Shown piece after piece: positions 16,443 to 24,711 of a stretch of DNA of 47,402 nucleotides (within the stretch, counting starts at the first letter, position 1; each line of letters opens with the position of its first letter). Below the pieces are notes generated by a model. It saw only the letters and a program-made list of their open reading frames with translations. It was not told the DNA's origin and did no database searches. The DNA comes from UBA11540 sp003445125 (lineage in GTDB: Bacteria; Bacillota; Clostridia; Oscillospirales; Ruminococcaceae), in contig CALBQG010000055.1 in assembly GCA_937899435.1 (NCBI GenBank), positions 1 through 47,402 on the forward strand. Reading direction: 5' to 3'. Made by a program: the position numbers and the translations under genes.

Positions 16443-16484
16443 ATTATACATACCTTTTTGTGACAAGTAAATACTATACATAGG
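16443..16484 (-). promoter_or_regulatory. padR promoter with repeated TATACATA boxes
   Basis: On the minus strand TTTACT (16466-16471), 17 bp and TATAAT (16443-16448) form the promoter. TATACATACC (16445-16454) and TATACATAGG (16475-16484) are direct copies 30 bp apart that bracket the promoter, and ATACC/GGTAT ends form an imperfect inverted pair. PadR proteins often bind such AT-rich ATGT/ACAT boxes, so autoregulation is plausible. Confidence 0.6.
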
Positions 16485-16507
16485 TATTTAATGACAGTAA
16501 ACTATAT

Positions 16508-16538
16508 AAAAATCGGCACGCAAATGTTCGCGTGCCGA
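16508..16538 (-). terminator. Minus-strand terminator ending the candidate small RNA
   Basis: TCGGCACGC (16513-16521) pairs with GCGTGCCGA (16530-16538) around an 8-nt loop. Minus-strand RNA continues into AUUUUU (forward A run 16508-16512). It lies between the lipoprotein/non-coding region and the padR promoter. Confidence 0.9.
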
Positions 16539-16704
16539 CGTGTTTAAGCATAATTTTCGTTTTTTGAGAGATGAAAACAGGAAAAATCTGTACAAATATG
16601 CAAAGTTTACTGATTGAAAAGGAAAATATATGACAAATAATTACAGATTTTGTTGTAAAAATATTTTTCGATGAGTGAAAATATTTCCGAAAAAATCTCT
16701 TTTC
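16508..16704 (-). ncRNA. Candidate ECF-controlled small RNA
   Basis: This stretch has no credible gene (the best minus-strand frame is 21 codons from a GTG with no ribosome binding site). It is preceded by a full copy of the TTGTAGC-16-CGTCTG promoter block (16712-16739) and ends in a strong terminator (16508-16538). A predicted transcript of about 195 nt would start near 16704. Its 5' end can fold: GTGAAAA and TTTTCAC (16700-16706 with 16675-16681) close a stem with an inner UCGG loop. The rest is A/U-rich and single-stranded in appearance, suitable for base pairing. The sequence does not match an RNA family I know. This is an inference from architecture. Confidence 0.5.
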
Positions 16705-16711
16705 ACTTATA

Positions 16712-16739
16712 CAGACGATGAAAAATCGAATTTGCTACA
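16712..16739 (-). promoter_or_regulatory. ECF-like promoter, copy 1 (upstream of the candidate small RNA)
   Basis: On the minus strand, TGTAGC (16734-16739), exactly 16 bp and CGTCTG (16712-16717), followed by TATAAGTGAA. The upstream flank is an AT-rich palindrome (TTTTGAAAAAAA and TTTTTTTCAAAA) shared with copy 2. The CGTC -10 core at 16-bp spacing is the usual form of ECF sigma promoters. Confidence 0.6.
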
Positions 16740-16776
16740 AGATTTTGAAAAAAATTTAAAATTTTTTTTCAAAAAA

Positions 16777-17751
16777 TCATTTTACCAGCTGTCTCCAGAT
16801 CCCGAGACCGTCATCGACCCAGTATACTTCGCTTCCGTCCGTGGTGATGCAAAGCATCAATTCCTCCTGCTGATCCGCCGTCAGATCTTTGGCAAATCGG
16901 AAGGAATAGAAGGTTCTGCCGTAGTTTTCGAAGGTGGCGGGAGTATCTGCGGCGACTTCCCCGTCATACTTTGTGCGCTCTTTCAGCAGCTTAGCAATTT
17001 CCTCGGGAGTTTTTCCTTCAATCTCAAGTGTGACTGCTTCAAACTTTCCGTTTTTCGGGATGATCAATTCTTCGGAAGCGGCGCCCCAGCGGTTGGTGAT
17101 CACGAAAAAGCGGTCAATTTCGGAAAGTTCGGTTTTTCCTTCGTTGCAGATGGCAAGCTCATCGTCGAAGAAGCAATAGGTGCGGTAAAGAAGGACACTG
17201 CCGTCGAAAGTGAATACGGTGATGTCAGCTTTGTAGTATTCAAGTGCATTCGGTCTTACCAGCGCCAGTGCGGAGGGCTTGCCTTCTTTGACATCGGCAA
17301 AGAAATCACGAATCCGATCGGTTTGAAAAGCCGCGGTTGCTTTTTCGGAACTTATTGCCAAAAGCTCCGGTCTTGAATTTATTGCCGAAACCATCTGCGA
17401 ATCCGGAAAGGCGTTTTGCAGCCACGAGCCTGTTTGTATAAACCCATACGTGTGGGCGAGAAGAAACGCAAAGTCTGTGTGTGTCTTGAGAAATTCCTCC
17501 GTTTGTGCGTCGGTAAGATTCTGCACACTTTTCAGAAGTGCCAAATCCACGGAAATTTCGGGTGTTTCTCCGGACGAAACGGTCACTTCCGAAGAAGCAG
17601 GATCAGCAGAGGAGGACTTTTCTGCGGACGAAACGGTCGTCTCCGAAGAAGCAGGATCAGAAGAGGAGGCGGAAATGCCGGGATCGCAGGCGCAAAGCGT
17701 GAGCGCCGCAAGGAAAATCGGAAGAATCGCGCGGGAGAAAAGTTTTTTCAT
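16777..17751 (-). CDS. Surface lipoprotein of unknown function, ECF-promoter controlled
   Basis: 324 residues. A lipoprotein signal peptide ends in LCAC with the lipidated cysteine at 22. A Ser/Thr/Glu-rich linker (about 26-66) holds two copies of the block DPASSExTVSS; in DNA the two 36-bp repeats, 17571-17606 and 17625-17660, differ at 3 bases. The globular part (about 67-324) is not recognised; it is acidic-basic mixed, with the motif FVITNRWGAASEELIIPKNGKFEAV. The GAGGTG site precedes the ATG. The gene is flanked on both sides by copies of the ECF-like promoter block in the same orientation; only the one at 17809-17836 can drive it. Base composition near both ends is strongly AT-rich compared with its neighbours. 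Confidence 0.82.
   Translation of the reverse strand: MKKLFSRAILPIFLAALTLCACDPGISASSSDPASSETTVSSAEKSSSADPASSEVTVSSGETPEISVDLALLKSVQNLTDAQTEEFLKTHTDFAFLLAHTYGFIQTGSWLQNAFPDSQMVSAINSRPELLAISSEKATAAFQTDRIRDFFADVKEGKPSALALVRPNALEYYKADITVFTFDGSVLLYRTYCFFDDELAICNEGKTELSEIDRFFVITNRWGAASEELIIPKNGKFEAVTLEIEGKTPEEIAKLLKERTKYDGEVAADTPATFENYGRTFYSFRFAKDLTADQQEELMLCITTDGSEVYWVDDGLGIWRQLVK
17571..17660 (-). repeat. Tandem repeat in the lipoprotein linker
   Basis: Two 36-bp copies (17571-17606 and 17625-17660) with 3 mismatches and a 54-bp period encode the DPASSE-x-TVSS linker blocks. This is likely to vary in copy number between strains by slippage. Confidence 0.85.
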
Positions 17752-17808
17752 TATAACACCTCATCATTTTTTTAATTGTTTCAGTATTTTTAATACCGTT
17801 CACCTATA

Positions 17809-17836
17809 TAGACGACAAAAAATCAAATTTGCTACA
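17809..17836 (-). promoter_or_regulatory. ECF-like promoter, copy 2 (lipoprotein gene)
   Basis: On the minus strand, TGTAGC (17831-17836), 16 bp and CGTCTA (17809-17814), followed by TATAGGTGAA; the lipoprotein ATG is about 52 bp beyond the expected start. A weaker vegetative-type pair, TTGTCG (17813-17818), 17 bp and TATTAA (17790-17795), overlaps it and is an alternative. A perfect AT palindrome TTTTGAAAAAAT / ATTTTTTCAAAA lies just upstream. Confidence 0.65.
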
Positions 17837-17861
17837 AGATTTTGAAAAAATTTAATTTTTT

Positions 17862-17895
17862 CAAAAAAACAGGCAGACGAAATCGTCTGCCTGTT
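17862..17895 (-). terminator. Terminator of glutamine synthetase
   Basis: AACAGGCAGACGA (17868-17880) pairs with TCGTCTGCCTGTT (17883-17895); on the minus strand it is followed by UUUUUUU. It lies about 18 bp beyond the stop codon. Confidence 0.9.
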
Positions 17896-17913
17896 CAAAA
17901 TACGGAATTTTGT

Positions 17914-20001
<2,088 letters not shown>

Positions 20002-20025
20002 GCTATTCCCCCTCAAAAATCAAAA

Positions 20026-20049
20026 GCGCCACAGAGACCTCTGCGACGC
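20026..20049 (-). promoter_or_regulatory. Leader hairpin with U-rich tail upstream of glnN
   Basis: 20039-20049 and 20026-20036 form an 11-bp stem (two G-U pairs) in the minus-strand RNA, with a very short loop. It is followed by CUUUUGAUUUUU and then the ribosome binding site. It lies about 9 nt after the expected transcription start. It looks like an intrinsic terminator or attenuator in the leader, and may also end transcripts from the upstream AraC gene. Confidence 0.5.
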
Positions 20050-20064
20050 AAAGCAAACAAAAAT

Positions 20065-20093
20065 ATTATAGCCTGCGCCGGGAAAAAAGTCAA
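20065..20093 (-). promoter_or_regulatory. Promoter of glnN
   Basis: On the minus strand TTGACT (20088-20093), 17 bp and TATAAT (20065-20070), close to perfect consensus. Confidence 0.9.
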
Positions 20094-20099
20094 TAGGAT

Positions 20100-20885
20100 T
20101 CATTCGCCGAGTTTCTGTTGTTCGCGGAATTCCCGCGGAGAAACGCCGACGTGTTTGCGGAACGCCGTGGAAAAATAGCACGGATCGTCATACCCGATGG
20201 CGGCGGCAATTTCGTTGACAGGAAGCTGTGTGGAAAGCAAAAGGTCTTTGGCAACCAGAAATTTTTTCTTTTGCAGATAGGCAAGCGGACTGATCCCCTC
20301 GTTTTTCTGAAAGAGCTTGCAGAGATGCTTGGCGCTGACGTTGCATTGCGCGGCAATGTCCTCGACGGTCAGCTTCCGGTAAATGTTGATCTCAATGAAA
20401 TCCTTGGCGCTTTCCGTCAGCGAAGTACGGGCAACGGTGGTGACGTTTTGCAGGGATAGCAGCTCGTAGAAAACGGAAGTGAAGTAAAGATCCTGTGAAC
20501 GTCCCGAGAGCTTGGTCTCCATGGCTTTCTGGAAAACCAAAAGCACACGCTGGGGGTTCTGAATGGTGAATTTGTGCGCGGTCAGCGGGATTCCGCACTG
20601 AAGCAGCAGTTCTTCGGCTTTTTTGCCGTCGAACATGATCCAGTAATGAAACCACGGGTCGTCAAACGATTCCAGCGTCTGCAATTCGTTGGGCACGATC
20701 AGAAATCCCTCGCCGGCATGGATCGGCATTCCGTTGTATTGCCCGTACCCGGAAAAGACATAGTGGAGAATGTATTTTTTTCGCAAAACCGGACCGAACT
20801 TGTGAAAACGCTTGTTGTGACTGGTGCCGATTTCGGAAATGGCAAGGTCTTTGTCTGCAATGTCGGTGTTGAACAGGTAAAGCAA
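20100..20885 (-). CDS. AraC-family regulator, probable control of the adjacent glycosidase
   Basis: 261 residues: an N-terminal cupin-type sensor (about 1-150, with SGYGQYNGMPIHAGEGFLIVP) and a C-terminal AraC double helix-turn-helix (about 165-258, with IAAQCNVSAKHLCKLFQKNEG and IAAAIGYDDPCYFSTAFRKHVG). This layout is typical of regulators of sugar utilisation. The start is TTG at 20885 with AAGGGGTG upstream; longer in-frame starts run into the promoter. It is divergent from the glycosidase at 21027, with both promoters in a 140-bp gap, the usual arrangement of a regulator and its target. Confidence 0.92.
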   Translation of the reverse strand: MLYLFNTDIADKDLAISEIGTSHNKRFHKFGPVLRKKYILHYVFSGYGQYNGMPIHAGEGFLIVPNELQTLESFDDPWFHYWIMFDGKKAEELLLQCGIPLTAHKFTIQNPQRVLLVFQKAMETKLSGRSQDLYFTSVFYELLSLQNVTTVARTSLTESAKDFIEINIYRKLTVEDIAAQCNVSAKHLCKLFQKNEGISPLAYLQKKKFLVAKDLLLSTQLPVNEIAAAIGYDDPCYFSTAFRKHVGVSPREFREQQKLGE

Positions 20886-20906
20886 AAAAATCACCCCTTT
20901 TTTGTT

Positions 20907-20935
20907 ATGATACCGAAAAAAGAAAACGATGTCAA
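20907..20935 (-). promoter_or_regulatory. Promoter of the AraC gene
   Basis: On the minus strand TTGACA (20930-20935), 17 bp and TATCAT (20907-20912). Confidence 0.82.
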
Positions 20936-20969
20936 GCGAAAAAATCAAATATTTTCGCACAAAAAAGGG

Positions 20970-20998
20970 TTCAAAAAAACGGAAAACTATGTGATAAT
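20970..20998 (+). promoter_or_regulatory. Promoter of the glycosidase gene
   Basis: TTCAAA (20970-20975), 17 bp and GATAAT (20993-20998). The weak -35 fits an activator-dependent promoter, and AraC proteins usually bind just upstream. Confidence 0.65.
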
Positions 20999-21026
20999 AT
21001 AAGAAAAAAGCGAAGGTGTGAGCAAA

Positions 21027-23036
21027 ATGGTATCAAAAATCGTATACGAGCACGGAAATCCGTTTTTTGAAATTGATGGGGAGCGTTTTGTTCCGGCAGC
21101 TTATCGGACCTATCGGTTCTATCCGGCAAATATCCGGCATATTTACCGCTGCGGCATCCGTTTGTTCCAGATGATCGTCAGCGGGGGAATCAATTCCATA
21201 AAAACCGCCTATTCCTGGTACGGCGAGTGCTGGAAGGGACATGGACAGTATGACTTCACGGCATTTGACAGGCAGATTCAGGACTATATGCGGGAAGCGC
21301 CCGAGGGATATTTTTATGTGCAGGTGACCTTGGACAATCCGTCATGGTGGCAGGAGGAAAACCCGGAGGATCCGTCGAGCTTTTCGCAGCTCGGTCAGGC
21401 GGTTTTCTGCGACCGTTGGAAGAGGGAAGCGGCGGAGTACCTGAAGGCGTTTCTCACCTATGCGGAGGAAAAGTACGGCGATCGCATTTTCTCGTACAGC
21501 TTTACTGCCGGCTGGTGCACGGAGTTTTTCTGCGAGGAAAAAGGAAAAGCCAACGCGGTGAAAAAGGAAAAGTGGCGCGAATTTCTGGGCGACCCGAACG
21601 CCGAAGTCCCCGAAAATTTCTGCATTGACGACACGGCGTTCCGCAAGGCGGGAAGTTTGGAATACAAGTATCTGGAATGGTCGTGCAATGCCGTTGCCGA
21701 TACGATCAATTTCTTCGGCGCCGAGGCACAGAAGGTCATAAAACATCAAAAAATTCTCGGACTGTTTTTGGGATATATCGATATGTCCTGCCCGACACAG
21801 AACACATGGCTGACCAATGCGTATGAAAAGTGCTGGGCAAATCCCGATTTCGACATGGTGTATTCGCCCGCTGCGTATAAAGAAAATCGGTTCCTCAATT
21901 ACGTCAGCTCCTTCCAGCAGGCGGTGGATTCGCTGGCGGTGCATAAAAAACTGTATCTGCACGAGATGGATCACCGCACGGAACTGGCAAAATACGCCTG
22001 GGAACGCGGTACGCATATGTGGGACTGCTATGATACCCAGCGCGAATCGTTCCAGGTGCTGCGGCGCGAACTGGCACTGACCATGGAACACCACGCAACC
22101 TATTGGTGGTTCGATTTCATGGGCGGGTATTATAATACTCCCGAATATGAAGTGGAGCTGCGCCATCAGTTGGATATTTTCAAGCGTCTGTCGTATATCG
22201 AGCGGAAAAACGTGTCCGAGGTGGCGGTGTTTGTGGACCCGATGTCGTTTTTAAGCTACCAGGAAAACAGCGACATTTTCACCGAGACCGTGCGCATGAG
22301 TCTGAATGAACTGCGCCGCTGCGGCACGCCGTACGACGTGTTCAACCTCAACGACCTGCCGCTGTTGGACAAAAACAAATATAAACTCTACGTGTTTCTC
22401 AATGCGGTACATCCGAAGCCGGAAATTGCGGAATATATCGAAAACGAACTGAAGGATAAGTACAAATTCTTTGTCGGCGCGCCGGGTTACGGCTTCGGCG
22501 AAACGCTTTCGACGGAGAATATCACCCGCCTGACGGGAATGCACACCGAGGCGTTTTCCACCGATCGGCTGGTTCCCGCGTTTTATAAAGGAAAAGAATT
22601 CGGCTTCAAAAACGGAAATTATATTTACACGAGAGAATATGTCTCCCGCGGCGGCTATATTACCCCGCTGTTTGCAATCACCGATCCGACGGCGGAAACG
22701 CTGGCGCAGTACGACAACGGCAAGGTTGCCTGCGCGTATAAAGAACGGACGTTTTATTGCGCAGCGGGAAATATTCCGTACACGCTGTTCAGTGACGCGG
22801 CAGAACGCGCGGGTGCGCATATTTATTTCAAGGACGGTCACGGACTTTCCGTTACTTCTTCGTTTCTGGCAATCAATACCATCGGCAACGGCACCTGCAC
22901 GGTGACCATGCCCGAAGATTGTATGCTGATTGATCTGTACGACGAAGGAAATTTCTACCGTACCGACGAAAACCGCCGCTTCACCTTTACGAGCGAAGTG
23001 AACGATTCCAAACTTTTTTTGATCCGCAAACGGTAA
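21027..23036 (+). CDS. GH42-like clan A glycoside hydrolase
   Basis: 669 residues without a signal peptide, hence cytoplasmic. The first ~390 residues look like a (beta/alpha)8 barrel, with two candidate catalytic glutamates: E166 in TAGWCTEFF (acid/base) and E313 in YLHEMDHRTEL (nucleophile). Residues about 400-530 resemble the middle domain of GH42 beta-galactosidases (DVFNLNDLPLLDKNKYKLYV, APGYGFGE), followed by a beta-rich C-terminal domain. The overall similarity to GH42 is in architecture rather than close sequence, so the family and substrate are uncertain; it may belong to an under-described family. The ATG at 21027 is preferred over a GTG 9 bp upstream because of GAAGG spacing. It is probably controlled by the divergent AraC protein. 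Confidence 0.72.
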   Translation: MVSKIVYEHGNPFFEIDGERFVPAAYRTYRFYPANIRHIYRCGIRLFQMIVSGGINSIKTAYSWYGECWKGHGQYDFTAFDRQIQDYMREAPEGYFYVQVTLDNPSWWQEENPEDPSSFSQLGQAVFCDRWKREAAEYLKAFLTYAEEKYGDRIFSYSFTAGWCTEFFCEEKGKANAVKKEKWREFLGDPNAEVPENFCIDDTAFRKAGSLEYKYLEWSCNAVADTINFFGAEAQKVIKHQKILGLFLGYIDMSCPTQNTWLTNAYEKCWANPDFDMVYSPAAYKENRFLNYVSSFQQAVDSLAVHKKLYLHEMDHRTELAKYAWERGTHMWDCYDTQRESFQVLRRELALTMEHHATYWWFDFMGGYYNTPEYEVELRHQLDIFKRLSYIERKNVSEVAVFVDPMSFLSYQENSDIFTETVRMSLNELRRCGTPYDVFNLNDLPLLDKNKYKLYVFLNAVHPKPEIAEYIENELKDKYKFFVGAPGYGFGETLSTENITRLTGMHTEAFSTDRLVPAFYKGKEFGFKNGNYIYTREYVSRGGYITPLFAITDPTAETLAQYDNGKVACAYKERTFYCAAGNIPYTLFSDAAERAGAHIYFKDGHGLSVTSSFLAINTIGNGTCTVTMPEDCMLIDLYDEGNFYRTDENRRFTFTSEVNDSKLFLIRKR

Positions 23037-23115
23037 AAATGCAACACTTGCCTTTGATTTTGACACTTTCTTTGTGAAGGACTTTGTATACAATAAAGAC
23101 AAAGGCGGTGTGACA

Positions 23116-24606
23116 ATGAAAAAAATCGTTTGCTTGCTTTTGGCGGTTCTGCTTTGCCTGTGCGCTCTCGGCTCCTGCGGGGAAGAGATTGTGGATTGGG
23201 TGGATTTTCTTCAGGCGGACGGCAGACAGTATCAAAAGACCAAAACCGAGGTTCCCGAATCCGAAGTCGGAGAGGCACGCGGCAAAGTGACGGCGACCAT
23301 TCCCGAAAACGCCAAGCACACGTATCAGACCAAGGACGGCGAAGCGTCGTATCTGGCGGTCGGAACCGAATACTTTGCCGTTCTCGGACAGGACGAACAG
23401 TATCTGGCGGTGAAAAACGAATCGGGAAGATATTGCCTGTATAAAGTCAAAGATGCGCCTGCCCTGCGGTTTGATACCTTTGATGAAACGCTTGTCGGAC
23501 AGACACTGACCGTCGGTGACCTGACGGCGCAGACAACGGTGATCACCACGGCAGAGGAACTGAAACAACTGTTCGGCGAGCGGGAGGAAACGAAAAAATA
23601 CGACGAAGCGTTTTTCAAAACGCATCGACTGATTGCCGCCGTGTTTGAAAACGACAGCGAGACGACGGTCTACCTCCCGGTTTCTTACCGAAACGGCGTG
23701 CTGACACTGGCGCAGATCGTGTACGACGGTGACCCGGAGTATACCGTCGGACGCTGCTTTTTGCTGGAAACCGAGGAGCCTTGCGAGACGGTCGAAGTGA
23801 AAACCGAAACGGTTCATTATCTGATCGGTTCGCCCTCGGCAATGGATATCACGGACATCGGCGACGGATTTTTCACTGCGGTGCCGGTCATTCCGCTTCC
23901 GTATCGGTATGTGGTGACGGCACAGCTGGACGAAAACTACTGCGTGGGCGACCGCGTGCAGGTCACCTGCGAAGGCTATTATTCCACGGAGGACAATGTC
24001 TGCTATCTGAAAGCCAATACCGTGGAACCGAGCGATTTTGAACTTCAGCCGGGAATGACCTATAAACCGGTGATTTACCTCTATCCCGAAACCGAAACAG
24101 AGGTTTCCGTGACGCTGGATTATGACGGCACGTTGACGCATACCTATCCCGTTTATCGGGACGGCTGGACAGTCACCGCGTACCCGGACGGCACACTGAC
24201 GGACGAGAAGGGAACCTACCCGTATCTTTTCTGGGACGGCAAAGCGGATTTTTCCTATGATTTTTCCGAAGGCTTCTGCGTGTCCGGCGAGGACAGCGAA
24301 CGCTTTTTGCGGAAAAAACTGTCCGTTCTCGGACTCAACGCCGAGGAAACGGAGGCGTTTCTGGAGTTCTGGCTCGAACCGCTCAAAAAGAATCCGTATA
24401 ATCTTATCAGCTTCCAGCGCGAGGCGTACACCGATCATGCCGTGCTGACCGTGACGCCGACACCGGACAGCGTTCTCCGCGTGTTTATGGCATACCGCCC
24501 GCTTGAAGAACCCATCGATATTCCCGCTCAGACCCTGACGCCGTGTACCCGCACGGGATTTGTTGTGGTGGAATGGGGCGGCGCAATGTGTCGAACATGT
24601 AAATAA
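23116..24606 (+). CDS. Large surface lipoprotein with KPVIYLYPE domain
   Basis: 496 residues with a lipoprotein signal peptide; lipobox LGSC, cysteine at 21. An N-terminal region (about 25-310) of unclear fold includes a beta-rich section. The C-terminal part (about 315-490) carries the recognisable block starting YKPVIYLYPETETEVSVTL, then LFWDGK and ITFQREAY-like strands. I recall this block from many uncharacterised bacterial proteins; its function is unknown. The cysteine content of the tail is high near the end (MCRTCK). No good vegetative promoter is seen: TTGACA (23060-23065) has a 21-bp spacer to TATACA. The ATG has GGCGGTGTG upstream. Confidence 0.78.
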   Translation: MKKIVCLLLAVLLCLCALGSCGEEIVDWVDFLQADGRQYQKTKTEVPESEVGEARGKVTATIPENAKHTYQTKDGEASYLAVGTEYFAVLGQDEQYLAVKNESGRYCLYKVKDAPALRFDTFDETLVGQTLTVGDLTAQTTVITTAEELKQLFGEREETKKYDEAFFKTHRLIAAVFENDSETTVYLPVSYRNGVLTLAQIVYDGDPEYTVGRCFLLETEEPCETVEVKTETVHYLIGSPSAMDITDIGDGFFTAVPVIPLPYRYVVTAQLDENYCVGDRVQVTCEGYYSTEDNVCYLKANTVEPSDFELQPGMTYKPVIYLYPETETEVSVTLDYDGTLTHTYPVYRDGWTVTAYPDGTLTDEKGTYPYLFWDGKADFSYDFSEGFCVSGEDSERFLRKKLSVLGLNAEETEAFLEFWLEPLKKNPYNLISFQREAYTDHAVLTVTPTPDSVLRVFMAYRPLEEPIDIPAQTLTPCTRTGFVVVEWGGAMCRTCK

Positions 24607-24620
24607 ACCGTAACATTTCA

Positions 24621-24687
24621 TGCCCGTCGATTGACAGACCTTGCGGAAAATGCTAAAATTTTCTGTGATGTGTCCGTTCGACGGGCA
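24621..24687 (+). promoter_or_regulatory. Promoter bracketed by a 10-bp inverted repeat
   Basis: TTGACA (24631-24636), 17 bp and TAAAAT (24654-24659) preceded by TGC form a very strong promoter. TGCCCGTCGA (24621-24630) directly precedes the -35 and its exact reverse complement TCGACGGGCA (24678-24687) lies after the start site. The two arms enclose the whole core promoter, which suggests a repressor using a loop or two half-sites, or an RNA-level switch. Confidence 0.7.
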
Positions 24688-24711
24688 ATTTGTTTTTCGG
24701 GAAGGGAATTT

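Noticed and set aside
16614..16704. A 21-codon minus-strand frame starting at GTG in the candidate small RNA.
   Set aside because: It starts at the expected RNA end without a ribosome binding site and has low complexity.
16702..17853. The TTGTAGC repeats as attachment sites, integron-like cassettes or a CRISPR-related element.
   Set aside because: No integrase or recombinase is present, the spacing is unlike a CRISPR array, and the third copy is 10 kb away before an unrelated gene; promoter architecture explains all three better.
23060..23094. A vegetative promoter for the KPVIYLYPE lipoprotein.
   Set aside because: TTGACA and TATACA are 21 bp apart, too far for a standard promoter; kept only as a note in the gene entry.
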